Source: Steinernema hermaphroditum (Eukaryota > Nematoda > Chromadorea > Rhabditida > Steinernematidae). From it: a DNA stretch of 64,000 nucleotides. Shown piece after piece: positions 10,901 to 21,713 of this stretch (position 1 is its first letter; each line of letters starts with the position of its first letter). The notes below the pieces were generated by a model that saw only the letters and a program-made list of their open reading frames with translations, did not search any database and was not told the DNA's origin. The stretch covers positions 4,030,001-4,094,000 of the forward strand of contig CM059621.1 in the NCBI GenBank assembly GCA_030435675.1. The letters run 5' to 3'. A program made the position numbers and the translations under genes.

Positions 10901-12501
10901 AGCAGAGATAGGACAGAGTCCGAAAACGAGTCTGGACTCGTTGGTCCGTAGTCGAGATTCGAGACTCGAGACGCAGACTCGAACTCGTTTCAAACATACC
11001 TGAAGAACACTTGCTAACCAGATTATACTCTGCCAGGCCGTTCCCATTTCAACGAAATGGGCGGGGTCATTTTTAACACTTCCCTTGTTACTGTGGTCGA
11101 GAGGAGTTGCGAGGTTTCTTATCTATTCACTAGCGAGTCTTTCTATTGTTTTCATGCCGCCCGAAACGTTTGCAGCCTTTATCGCCGAACGCGATTCCAA
11201 ATCGACCCGAACGGGCGTCATGTACGAACATCTGATATATGTAGTCAGTCGAATGATTGGGTCCCGCCGCGATCCTTGAAGACGACCGTAGCGGGTGGGC
11301 TGCGCGCCGTTGCGGTTGAGCCGTTTAGGCTTTTGTTGCCACTTATCATCCTTGTGATTTGTTATCGTGTTGCGTTAACGCGTGTGTTTTATATAAAGTT
11401 TTAATTACCCAAGTTTGAGTTTGAGGTAAATTTGCCAAGTCCCGCGTGGCTGTTCGGTAGTGACAGAACCAGACGAGGCGAGCCCCCGCCACTATAGCCT
11501 TTGCGGAAGTGCCATTCGACTATAAGTGACACGATTATGTCGGATCATTTTTGCCACTGTTATTCTTATTGGTCATAGATCCGCGCATGTTATCGTAGAA
11601 ATATATCAGTCCGGATCAGACGATACGAAAAGCGATAAGGTTTGCACGTGTCGATAACCGATAAGGTTTGCGATGTATATATAATAAATGGAATGTAAAT
11701 CGTACATACTTATTGTGCCGGCCTATAACTAGCGTTATTTGTTCATGTGGCCCTTCATGTGGCCCTTCATGTGGCCCTACGGATAGCAATTTTTGGCATG
11801 ACAGCAAATTTATCGCGCTTTCCTGAGATATGTATCATTTTTCTCTCTTCTATGTAATCCTAGTTTGAGTTTTAACACCTGAATAAGATGACCTAATAAC
11901 TAGAAATCTTCGAATATCGAATCGAATATCATTTGTATGTTTTCCGAAATATTTTAAGCCGTCTTTAAGGCTTTCTTCAACCACTGCTCAAGCGTCAGGC
12001 TTCCAAGCTCGTAGTCATTGAGCATAGAAGAGGGCTTATGCTCAGAGTGTGCACAGAAGAGAGCAGGAAGGGTGTGCCTCATCTCCAGCACCTTATGTTT
12101 GGCCTTAGCCTAGAGCTTGTTAGCTATTGGGGCAATAATGCGTGAATGGTCGTCAAGGGTTCTATGTACATATATCGATAAATGATCCAACGACCAACAC
12201 ACCGCACAGGCGTTCGTGTGCTGCAGTCTAGCTCAACTTCATTAGGAACGCATTCCTGCTATGCGCATGCGAGACAATAGCGGCTGGTGTTCTTTAATCT
12301 TCAGCACATGGCGCGATATTGGAGGCGCACACACTGATCATATCAGTATGAGCCGTCGTCCGGCAAAGAGGTGATCTCGTTTGAAGCGTAGCACAGAGAG
12401 ATGGAACAGAGAGATCCCATCTTCGGCTTGTCGTGATATAGTCTTTAGTGATATAGTCTATGGCCCGTTGATATTTTCAAAAACTATTGGTTCAGTATAT
12501 A
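10901..12501. other. Intergenic; one three-unit 12-bp tandem repeat
   Basis: No gene recognised. A TCATGTGGCCCT unit is repeated three times at about 11743-11778. A stretch near 10915-10990 is rich in GACTCGAGAC-type repeats. The ORFs at 11057-11404 have no family resemblance. Confidence 0.45.
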
Positions 12502-12935
12502 TTGGGTTGGGGAGTAAGTTCGTGCGGTTTTTTTTTGTCGATTGAAAAACGATCTTTTATGCAGTAACTATAACAACGCATTAATCAATAATATATTCAC
12601 TGTTGTTGTCCACGACCTGCTCCCACCGGTCCACCAGTTCATCGTTTCCTGTTCTCACAAAATCAGCAGATCTGGAGTCGAAGAAGTCATTGATCCAGGT
12701 TTGGAGTGCTTCGTCATTTACGAATGAAACTGAATATCCTAAAATTCAGACACAGTATGACTATAAAACAAAAAGCGTTACCGCACTTTTATACTAGAGC
12801 AGAGATAGCTCTTCCAAACGATATGCTACAATCTGCGGCAGACCAACACTAATACTAAAAAAAATACTAAAAACTATAAAAAAATACTAAAAACTGAAGA
12901 TTAAAAAAAACCGCACGAACTTATTCCCAACCCAA
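12502..12935 (-). mobile_element. Mariner MITE with TA target duplication and a residual transposase C-terminus
   Basis: 434-bp element. Its ends are inverted repeats of TTGGGTTGGGGAGTAAGTTC (left) against TTGGGTTGGGAATAAGTTC (right, reversed), both followed by GTGCGGTTTTT. It is flanked by TA at 12500-12501 and 12936-12937. On the minus strand, 12727-12590 still reads the mariner C-terminal block EALQTWINDFFDSRSADF...DRWEQVVDNNSEYI. The rest of the transposase is gone, so the element is a deletion derivative that can move only in trans. Confidence 0.85.
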
Positions 12936-12964
12936 TAGTTAGGCTCCCGCTTTCGATTTTTTTT

Positions 12965-13400
12965 TCACGATTTCACGATTTTATTTCGCGAATCAAAGGC
13001 ATTATGCCTTGCGCGACACCGAAAATAGACAAACAGAGGATGTCTGACAGACGACTTCATCCCTGGCGCGGCGTAGATGTCGAACCGGTGGTTGGCGGAG
13101 AGCTTCATGGGGCTTCTGGGAATCGGCAAATCTTCGGATTCAGGAGCGGAACATCGTTTGCGGCACAGCATATGCTTCTGTGCTCGAATCTGATAGTCCG
13201 TGGTCCGGGAGTTGCGTCTTCGATGGTGGTGGCGTCCTCAGAGCGTCGGCGACCTTCGGGATGACTTCTCACGTGGCCGGATTCTTGACGTCGGACATCT
13301 TGTTGTCAGCGGTGGTGGGACTACGGCTTCCGGGTGTCCCAATTCCCTCTGGAAGCCGGAACAGTCACAACTGCCACGGGGTTTGCCATCTGACCGACTT
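12965..13400 (-). repeat. Dispersed repeat B, near complete copy
   Basis: SINE-like repeat on the minus strand. Its 3' tail, read in reverse, starts at 12980 (TTTCGCGAATCAAAGGC, a hairpin-forming AAGGCATTATGCCTT). The body contains GACACCGAAAATAGACAAAC, GCGCGGCGTAGATGTCG, TTGTTGTCAGCGGTGGTGGG and CTTCCGGGTGTCCCAATTCC. It ends only ~35 bp before the ATG of sulfotransferase 2, so it sits in that gene's promoter or 5' region. Confidence 0.75.
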
Positions 13401-13435
13401 TCATAGCTTTAAAATGATAATCACGTATTTTCAGA

Positions 13436-14710
13436 ATGCATCATCTAAACCGCGCAGTATGCATCAGTGTCAGTCGGATACTGATACTTGTGTGTCTCAC
13501 TGCCATGGGTTCTTATTTATTTTATGCAAATTACAATTTTACGAAAGTCTACGACGAATATGAATGCTCGTGTGCAAAAAGTATTGAAAAGGAGGAAGCA
13601 CCCTTAACCGCTCTACCCCCATTTTTAAACAACGACTCTCCGATGAAGGTATTTTTTCATTTGATTTATCTCTTTTTGTTTCTATCAATAAAGAGAGCAC
13701 TTGACACATAAAGTACAAGCAATTAACAGTTTTTGTCAAAATCGCAAATTGCTTTGCAAATAGTAATTATCACAGGAACTTCGCAAATACAAATTGACCA
13801 CATGTGTTATTCCAAAGAACATGTCATCAATAATGGCGGCTATATTCTGCTTCTTGTGGAACTCAAAGGAATTTACAGCAGCGAACAAAACGATAATAAC
13901 AGAAGGCGCCCATGGAAGGTAATTGGTGCAACTGCGTTCGCTTTTTCAGTGACAGTGCACAGATTTTGCGAATCCAAAAACGAGTACCCGTCAATGGAAC
14001 ATCTTATAAATGCTACAGGAACAACATTAGATGACTGGACAATGCTACTTGTAGTTCGCGACCCACTTGACCGTTTCCTCTCGGGGTTTTTGGACAAATG
14101 CATACTGTAAGTACCGCCCGTCAATGTTCCACAAGAGTTAACAATAACTTCTAGTAATACGGTAGGCCAGAACATTGTAGACTACTGCTATGGTTGTGGA
14201 AAGGATGTAGCCTGTGTTCTGGAGAAAGTATATGAACATGCATGGAGCTATGCCTCAGCTCCTGCCGAAACACGGAATAATTTAGTAAATCTGGAGAACT
14301 ACCATCTCTTTCCACAAAATTGGTAAGGATTGTGCACGTTTTGCTCCGTTGTCATTTTCTTCAGGCATTGTTCTATGGAACTGTTTTATTCTCGGTACAC
14401 TACGTTGAAGTATTACTCTGACAGCATCCGAAAAAATGAGACAATGCGTGAAATCGCGAATGTACTGAAAAAAGCGAATGTTCCGTCCAGTGAAATTGAA
14501 TATGTTTTACACAACACCAACATCTACAACGACCACTCCACAATTCATAGCAGCGATCGCCTATTTTACCATGACATTATCACAAGCAGTTCCAAACTGC
14601 TGGATCTCGTCCACAAAATTTACTATTACGATTACGAAATCTTCGGTTATGATTTTGATTACAAAGATGCCAGATCTAAATACTCAAGAACCTTGGTTTC
14701 GAATGAATGA
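13436..14710 (+). CDS. Sulfotransferase 2 (Sulfotransfer_2, carbohydrate sulfotransferase-like)
   Basis: Paralog of the gene at 5079 with the same exon plan: 13436-13648, 13776-13918, 13963-14106, 14155-14322 and 14365-14710 (337 aa, in frame throughout). Signal anchor ISVSRILILVCLTAMGSYLFY near the N-terminus, then a short stem. The PAPS motifs are VIPKNMSSIM (5'-PSB) and LVVRDPLDRFLSGFLDKC (3'-PSB). CYGCGKDVAC and RLFYHDIITSSS follow. All donors are GT, including intron 1, which is GC in the paralog. The ATG is again one base after TTTTCAG, a likely trans-splice acceptor. It probably acts in the Golgi on a glycan; the acceptor cannot be read from the sequence. Confidence 0.88.
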
Positions 14711-15580
14711 ATACGTTATTGTCTAACTACTACTGAATTATCATAATTTTGTCACGTCTTTGTGCTTTACAAAGAGGGATGACCAGAAATATTTGCTTCT
14801 GTTAACGATTCATACGATTTATTGTCCCGCATCAATGTGCTTACACCGTACAGGACGTCTTACACATACATAAAGAAGAACGCAGTCACACCGTAGTGGC
14901 CAGTTTTCAGATGAATTCAAAGAAAATCGAGCAGGTCGAGCTCACCGAACGGAACGGAATTCTATTTTCGGTTGAACTGGCGGTGGGGACGTCGGCGTTG
15001 CGAAGCGTCTTGGCCGTGGTGTCGGGCGGCGGTGACAGTCTTGTTGGCGAGACGGTGGAATAACGGCTTCCTGGTGTTCCAGACCGTCTGGAAGGCCCGA
15101 CGACCATTGCGAGCAACGTAAAAGGCGATGTGCCACCGCTGATGTGCCACTCAATTCCTTCGGCGAACTTCATAGAGAGCGAGTAGACCATCTCTCCGAA
15201 GCAGATACGAGATGCGAAGGTCCTCTGTGCAATGAACGCTCCGGGAAGGATAAGTTTTTGCATATGAGTGAGCAGCATACGCGAGAATCTACTTGTCTAC
15301 TACAAGCCTAGCTGCCTATAGCTATCATTGTGTTCGTGTTTTACGTTTCCCTTTTGGTTCGTGGTCTGGCAAACTGTTCACTTCCACTTCACAGTAGAAC
15401 AGCGAATATCACTATGTCTTGGCTTATGAAGCAACCGACTTCCAGCGGAAATTGCGAGACCCGGAAGCCGTTGTCTTACCACCGCTGAAAAAATGTAACG
15501 CAACGCAAAAACACACACTGTTCCCACACACTAAAACAGCGTTAACTCAATGCAGGTTTGGTCAACAATTTATTAGCCTT
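14711..15580. other. Intergenic with a repeat-D-like fragment
   Basis: At about 14990-15130 the phrases GTCTTGTTGGCGAGACGGTGG and GGCTTCCTGGTGTTCCAGACC match other copies of repeat D (compare 61690-61740). The 123-codon minus-strand ORF here is produced by this repeat. No gene seen. Confidence 0.5.
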
Positions 15581-16833
15581 TTACTTGGCCGATGATTCGT
15601 TACAACGCACTTTCACCAAATCACTATAAGCAAGCTCAATATCAGGGCGTTGGAAAGCTGGGGCATGCGAGATCAGTGTAACATACGGGATTCCCGCTTT
15701 ATCGCAGGATCCAACTTCTCTCATGCAATATCCCACATGGTCCCAGCTGTTAAACGCGGCGACACCGTTTGCGTCTCTTTTGTTGCAGTGAAATTTGAAT
15801 AGTTCCAACGTCTCAATTAGCTTCACTTGCGTTTTCTCAGCCATTAGGCCAGTAAACATTACATCTTCAATCCAGAAGAACGTGGTTTCTTTGGTTTTCT
15901 CCAAAATTGCCTCAACGGACTTGCCAGTCATTAGGTATGCAGGTCCGTTGACGTATGTAGGGAACGTTGATTGGTTATAGTAGTCCATTGGAATGTACCT
16001 GAAGCAATTATCGTTATGTAATATCGGTGTTTCTTACGACCATACCATTTGTGATTTGGATCTCGTACAGGTTGTGTGTTCCTGAGTAGAATACCGAATA
16101 TCGCTTTGTCTTCGTTTCCGAAGTAGCCTGTTTTTATAAAGTGCACGAAGCGATCAGGAAGCGTGACAATATCGTCATCTGCTCGCAGTATAAAGGGAAC
16201 ATGCGCACAGTAGGTGTTATGAATGTAATACCCGGCGTGGACCTAGATTGCGTGAACGTCACTGCACTGATCACGTGAACATCACTGCACTGACCTTAAA
16301 CGCTGTGAAATTGTAACTGTCTGGTATGTTTGTTACAACGACATCGGAATACAGTTCTTTTTCTTTGAGCAGAAGTTCTTCGTGTAGTCGCGATTTAGGC
16401 TGTCCGACAATAAAAACGATGAACGCATCTTGTAGCTGAAAAAAGAAGCAAAGTGCATGTAACAAGCACAGAAAACTTACATGCTTTTTGTTGGCCCATG
16501 TTTTTCGAATGAGGTCACGTTGATCAAACAATTTAACCGCCGTAATAACGAACACGAATAATTGTTTTCCATCACAACGCTTTGAGTCAAACTGTTCGCC
16601 AATCTTGTACTCTAGGAAGTAGTTGGCAAATGTAGCATTCACAGTAACGACTGAGTATCCTGTTACATTTGCCTTTGCATTGTCCTTTATCCACAAGCCG
16701 AAAATCACAAGTTCTAAAGAAACAGGTTAAAACTTTTCCGTCACTTCTATAAAACACATGTACCTATGAACAAAAACACATATGCGACTTTGGCTGCCGG
16801 CGACTTTAAAAATGACGGTACTGCTTTGAACAT
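15581..16833 (-). CDS. GT31 family (Galactosyl_T) glycosyltransferase A
   Basis: Predicted Golgi beta-1,3-galactosyl- or N-acetylglucosaminyl-transferase of the Galactosyl_T family. Proposed exons are 16833-16764, 16713-16481, 16435-16295, 16242-16046 and 15998-15581 (352 aa, sum divisible by three). Signal anchor VAYVFLFIELVIFGLW is formed across the first splice. The family blocks follow: FVITAVKLFDQRDLIRKTWA, AFIVFIVGQ, the metal-binding ADDDIV, GPAYLMTG, and FWIEDVMFTGLMA with its conserved acidic pair. The donor before the last exon splits a Trp codon (AAATG|GTATGG), exactly as in GT31-B and GT31-C, which supports common descent by duplication. An ATG further upstream in the same frame exists, but 16833 gives the usual short cytoplasmic tail. 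Confidence 0.86.
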
Positions 16834-17788
16834 ACTCGGTATAGCAAGGAATCTGAGCACCACGATTCCACTCAAAGCCACAGCGATAGCACTAGCGTAT
16901 TCTAAACGGACACAGCTTGTACAAATAATACAAATCTGCAATGTAAGCCATATTTTTCGCGTTATGCAAATGACATTAACGGCAAAATGCATGCCAGCCC
17001 TAGGAAGATTGGACACCATTGGTTGATTCCATTTATGGTAATCGAATCTGTGAAATCTGTTTTTGGTAGTTTCCATTCCTATGAATGTTGGCGAATAATC
17101 ATGACCTTGCTCGACTGTAATTCAGCAATACCTTTTCCATTGTTATGCTTTAGAATAAAATTCAGCGAATACGGATTATCATTGACACTGAATGTAAATA
17201 TTCCCTCATTCGATTGCTGAAAAATATGACAGTGACGACAGTCCACGTCTCTGTTGAATGGCACATCCGGCACAACAGGTTTTTATGAAATGTAGAAAGC
17301 AGTCACATCGTTTATATCGGAACAAACAGAGTTTGTTACTTTGCCAAATGCTAACATAATTAATGAGTTCAGAGCTCACTAAATGCTTTGCTGCTTAATA
17401 GGTACCTTTACGTGTATGCAATTTTTGCGGGTTTCGAGTGTTTTCCTGAAAAAAATGAGAGGCGATGAAATGGTACGTGTAGAATATGTATGATGCCCTA
17501 AAACAGCAGTTGAGCTGGAGCGCCGTTCGAGTGTAGAGATAAAATCATCTTAAGCTACATTTCTGACACGGATGATTGGAACAAACGTTTATTTAACAAT
17601 TAGTAATTATCTAATTATCTGTAGAGCCATAAAAACAGATTATAATCATAATAAATCATATCATACATAACTACAATTTATTGTCGACTTTATGAAATGA
17701 TCTTACTTCAAATTGAAGCTTAGCACATGCAGTATGCGTAAGTAAATAAATAACTACAGTATGATTTATTCACCTCTAGGACACGTCC
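16834..17788. other. Intergenic, AT-rich, nothing recognised
   Basis: Sequence upstream of GT31-A. It holds several short ORFs without family resemblance and AT-rich DNA at 17580-17760. Confidence 0.35.
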
Positions 17789-18045
17789 TCATCGATTGTG
17801 CAGTCTTCGGCAAATAAAAGTTGTGCAGAAGAACACAAAGCACATCACAAGAACAATGCTGAGTGATATGCAGAACAAAATTCCAGCTAGCAAAGATTTA
17901 CTTTCCCACGTATGACCTTCTAAAATGTCTGAAAATATTTGCTGATAACCTTAATAGCAACAGCCACATACTGTCCAACGACACTGTGCCAACCTGCCCG
18001 GGTTCCATCGGAGACACGATCAGAATAGGCTTTTTTTCCACTTGT
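17789..18045 (-). CDS. Possible 3' exons of a single-pass membrane protein, unrecognised
   Basis: Two adjacent minus-strand pieces read well together. One contains KPILIVSPMEPGQVGTVSLD (about 18040-17972). After a 43-nt intron (GTATGT...TTTTCAG), the other (17928-17789) reads ILEGHTWESKSLLAGILF and continues into CISLSIVLVMCFVFFCTTFI, a strong membrane segment, ending CRRLHNR and TGA. The splice signals and the membrane helix make it plausible as the tail of a type I membrane protein. No upstream exons were found in 18046-18700 and no family was recognised. It may be a relic. Confidence 0.35.
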
Positions 18046-19003
18046 TATTATCACACGCTCCCGTTCTTTTACGATTAGGAGTTAATGAACGCGTTGGTTA
18101 CGTTCGTCCTCAGGCGAGCTAAACTAATATGTGGGGACACTAATGCAACTTCCGCTAATCGTGATTTTTATTTCGGCACATCACTCCTATCATGATAGAA
18201 TCTGATGACCTAATGACATTACATGCCACGCGGTCAAAAAAAATGGATAGTGCGCAAACTGAAGGATCAATGATTAGAAGATGATAATGCGAGCCGCATC
18301 AATGTACCATACCGTGCTCATCTGCTTACGCATGCTGTATATCGGCAAGGATTAAAATGTGAAGTTAACATGGTAATTTGTTCGTATCATAATCAAAATC
18401 TTAAACTATTTTTGAGTTGCGATTCTTTCCATGCGTCGTGTATGCCCCGAATAAAAAGAGATGAAACCATACTTACATCAACCGTCCGTTCATTATCCAC
18501 GTGTCACACCAGACTGCTTTGTACACATTTAGGATTATATCAGTCATCTACATACATCAGTTTTATGGCACTGTTGCCAGTGCGCAAAATGTAGTAAACC
18601 AATTAGCACGACAATGTACAATAGTTGTCGTTATCAACGTTGTCAAGAAGTTGTTACCTACTTCGCAAGCAATGAATAGAATTTTTTGCTCTGACATTAT
18701 GAAGTAAACAAAGGCTTTTTTCCACATGCTAAACAAGAAGCCATCGCTCTAATTCTCCATATGTACAATATTCCGAGATTTAATGAATTATTACACTTAC
18801 AGCGTGTGTATTGCCCATGGTGAATCAATAGGCTTCGGCCGAGTTGAACAGACCTCAGAAATGAATAATAAACGTGTTTGGAGCACATCTGTGTTCCCGC
18901 TGAACTTTCGACCAGCGGATGCCAGCTCACCAGCGATATCGCCGCGTCGCATAAAAATGTATTCATGTCAGGCGCGTGACTATTATTCTCGCCGGCGCCG
19001 GAG
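18046..19003. other. Intergenic, nothing recognised
   Basis: No coding pattern, repeat or RNA signal was recognised upstream of the FkbM-2 gene. Confidence 0.35.
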
Positions 19004-20444
19004 ATGAGGTCAACAATGTCATCCAGGTGCTTCATTATTCTGGCCGCTTGCATTCTCATCACGTTAACAATTTATCGCCCCTTTGTGAGTTTAAGATTTC
19101 CAGGCTGCTTTACAAGGCAGTTAAGATTTTGGACCAGATTAGCAGTGCTGAAGAGATTAATCCTCTCGGAGGAACTGTCGAGGCCGCAATAAAGACAATA
19201 GTTAAAACTAATTTTGATCCGACTGCAAACGTTGGCCAAAAGAGCGATATGAATGCTGCGCCAGAGTCCAAAGCAGGACCCATCATAGAAACGAAAGAAG
19301 AGATAAAAGTCGAACCAAAGCCAGAGCCTAAGATCGATGTAAACCCTAAGCCGAAGATCGACCCTTCAGTCGACAAGAAATCACTATTCGACAACCATTC
19401 GACATGCATTCAAAACAAAATAAATGGGTTATCTGCTGATCAAGTAAGTTGTCAAGCATGAAGCATAATGTTGCTACTGCTAAAGAACTTCTTCATCGTT
19501 ACCAATTTTTTCTTTTTTATGAAATTATATTTACATTTTTATGAAATTATATTATATTTTTATTTAGATCTGGACCGGACTCGTAGAATTCGTAACTGAC
19601 TGTGAGAAGCTGTCCGGAATGAATATGTCAGGATTTGCTCCTTTGCAGAACGACGACGAAACTAAATATCACCTTCCTGCAAAAAGCAAGATCGACAAGG
19701 TACGATATAGCACGAAGAGTAGCAGTCGTTTGAATTCGTGTCCGTGAGTCCGTGAGCGAAAAAGAGAGGTCCACAATAATGCGATCCGACACATGTCGTA
19801 TTTCAGTGTCTGGTCCTATCTCTCGGTGTCGGCCTTGATACGAAATCAGAACAAGCTTTGCACTTGGTTCAACCTGAATGCCACTTTGTTGGAGCCGATC
19901 CCACCGTCCAAGGAAACAAGGAATTGTATGAGAAAATCGGTGCCTTTCATCCGTATGCCATAGGAAACAAGAATGAAGTGGTTGAATCCGTAATAATTAA
20001 TGGTAAGTCGAAGAGCGTTTTGTTCGATACGAAATGAAATGTTCTACAGGTTTTGATAACAGATATCGCCGAGAAAATATCACGACAATGGAGTTCGTGA
20101 AGTTTATGAAAGAACACGTGAAGGAGTTGTTTGTGGACAATTTGTTTCTCGATGCAGAATATGCAGAGTACGGACTTATGGGCTATTTTTTGAATGGTGG
20201 TCAATTGGACGCCGCCGAAATAGAGATCTGTCAAGTGAACATTGAAATTCACCTTCCCAGCGAACAACAAAAGGAGGAGTTCGCGAACTTCCTTAAAAAG
20301 CTTCTCGAGGAGAAACGATATGCTGTCTTCAAAGTGTTCAAAGTTGAAGTGTGGGGTCACAACCGTGTGGTTCTGATCAACTACGGAGATAACAAATGTG
20401 CTGAGAGATATTTAGCTTCGAAGAATGGTGTCCTTGAATTATAA
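19004..20444 (+). CDS. FkbM-2: FkbM-type (Methyltransf_21) type II membrane protein
   Basis: Likely SAM-dependent methyltransferase-fold protein of the nematode FkbM group, anchored in the secretory pathway. Proposed exons are 19004-19084, 19117-19443, 19568-19699, 19807-20002 and 20050-20444 (376 aa, in frame). Signal anchor CFIILAACILITLTIY at residues 9-24. A Lys/Pro/Glu-rich stem with KVEPKPEPKIDVNPKPKIDP follows; the other copies lack it. The core has LVLSLGVGLDTKSE (SAM-binding strand), CHFVGADPTVQGN, LYEKIGAFHPYAIG, TTMEFVKFMKEHV, LFLDAEYAEYGLM and EIEICQVNIEIHLP. Intron 1 would be only 32 nt (acceptor TTTACAAG), unusually short. AATAAA lies at 20444-20449, just at the stop, so the 3' UTR is probably very short. 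Substrate unknown. Confidence 0.8.
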
Positions 20445-20704
20445 ATAAAAGGCTCTACGTTATTATAGTTCAGAGTTGTGAGCTTCGCACTGTACCGCAC
20501 CGTCCACTCAAGCCCAAGAATTTCTCCAGCTTCGATGTTTGCATCGCCAGCCGATTTAAAGCTGGGAGTTCACTTTTTCGCTATCGCGCTACTTCCGGAT
20601 AGAGCTCCTTTGCCGCCTCGAAGCCCGCGCACCTTCAACTCGGAAGTCAATTTCATTTTAATTTTTTAAATTTTAATTATATTAAAAAATATTAAAATTT
20701 TATT
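20445..20704. other. Short intergenic stretch
   Basis: No gene. An AT-rich run (ATTTTAATTATATTAAAAAA type) lies at 20655-20705, just before the minisatellite. Confidence 0.4.
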
Positions 20705-20845
20705 AATCCAGGGGGACGGTCGAAATCCGAGGGGAACGGTTGAAATCCCAAGGGGGACGGTTGTAATCCCAGGGGGACGGTCCAGATCCCAGGGGGACGG
20801 TTCAAATCTAGGGGACGGTCCAAATCCCAAGGCGGACGGTTGAAA
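20705..20845. repeat. Minisatellite, about 20-bp unit CCCAGGGGGACGGT(T/C)...
   Basis: Six to seven imperfect tandem copies of a unit containing AGGGGGACGGT followed by a variable CCAAAT/TGAAAT part. The first unit, CCAGGGGGACGGTCGAAAT, closely resembles the left end of the insertion element at 59756 (CCAGGGGAGACGGTCAAAAT). Confidence 0.75.
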
Positions 20846-20944
20846 CGGCTTTATGCCGATTTCTTACATGGTGAATTCCATAGATTCAAGAGTAAATGTA
20901 CAGTGGCGGAAATAGAAACAGGGACACCTGTGGGGAAATCAATC

Positions 20945-21255
20945 TTTCGTGTTTTAGGTGTATAAACCCGGCTGCGCGCGACTTCGCGCCCACCAGGTAC
21001 TAAAAGCCAATTAGGAGCTCATGCAAATGGCTGAAGTTGGGGCCAAAAAACTGTAGCCCTGCGGGCGGCAAGACACCATAGCCCTGCGGGAGGCAAGATT
21101 TGCGTTCATGTAAAGGTCTGAAGTTGGGGCCAAAAAACTGTAGCCCTGCGGGCGGCAAGGCACCATAGCCCTGCGGGCGGCAAGACACCATAGCCCTGCG
21201 GGCGGCAAGATTGGTGCTCATGCAAATGTCTGAAGTTGGTGCCAAAAAACTGCAA
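20945..21255. repeat. GC-rich repeat array (GTAGCCCTGCGGGCGGCAAG unit)
   Basis: Five imperfect copies of TAGCCCTGCGGGCGGCAAG, alternating with AAATGGCTGAAGTTGGGGCC-type spacers. It starts with CCCGGCTGCGCGCGACTTCGCG. The same array is present in inverted orientation at 28930-29195 (ending CGCGCGCATCCGGGTT). The minus-strand ORFs PPAGL/ARRATVFW are translations of this array. Confidence 0.75.
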
Positions 21256-21329
21256 AGCTAAAAAATACGCTAAAAACGGCACAAAAACTGTAAAGAAACG
21301 CAAAGCCTTGTGTCCCCAGAGATATGGTG

Positions 21330-21545
21330 GAAGTATAGTGCTACCATGCCAACTGCTTGTGTGGCTCATTGCGAACGTGCTTCGTTTGTAAGCGGGCGGT
21401 GCCGGGTTCGGTTCCCCTCGGGGTCCTTATTTTGTGTGGGTGTTTTCCCCGTGCTCACGGAAAAACACACACACACACACAAACAGACCAACGGACCCGT
21501 CGGTTCTCCATTTATATATAGGGGATTTTCCGGCAACTGATTCCA
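21330..21545 (+). mobile_element. tRNA-derived SINE
   Basis: Contains pol III box A-like TGGCTCATTGCG and box B-like GGGTTCGGTTCCCC about 40 bp apart (21362-21420), then a TTATTTTGTGTGGGTGTT body, an (AC)n run and ACCGACGGGTCC-type sequence near the end. A second copy with the same order lies inverted at 28555-28800. The tRNA-like part does not fold as a complete gene, so it is a SINE head rather than a tRNA. Confidence 0.7.
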
Positions 21546-21713
21546 AACAACTTTCACTATCCCATGCACAATTTCCTGCTGATTCTTAACATGCATAGAA
21601 ATTAGGTCACTACTCGTGAACAGGCAACTATTTCGTTGCGGGACCACGAACCGCCCATTTCGTCGCGGAAATATAAATAGGGACACCTCCTAAATACAGG
21701 TAGAATTCGAGTT

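Noticed and set aside
11057..11404. 115-codon plus-strand ORF
   Set aside because: No start context, splice partner, signal peptide or family pattern; overlaps another frame of similar length.
14907..15278. Minus-strand 123-codon ORF
   Set aside because: It is covered by a repeat-D fragment and the translation shows no family resemblance.
21360..21425. Candidate tRNA gene at the SINE head
   Set aside because: Stems are incomplete, and the same sequence recurs at 28690-28755 with a common non-tRNA body, which marks a SINE.
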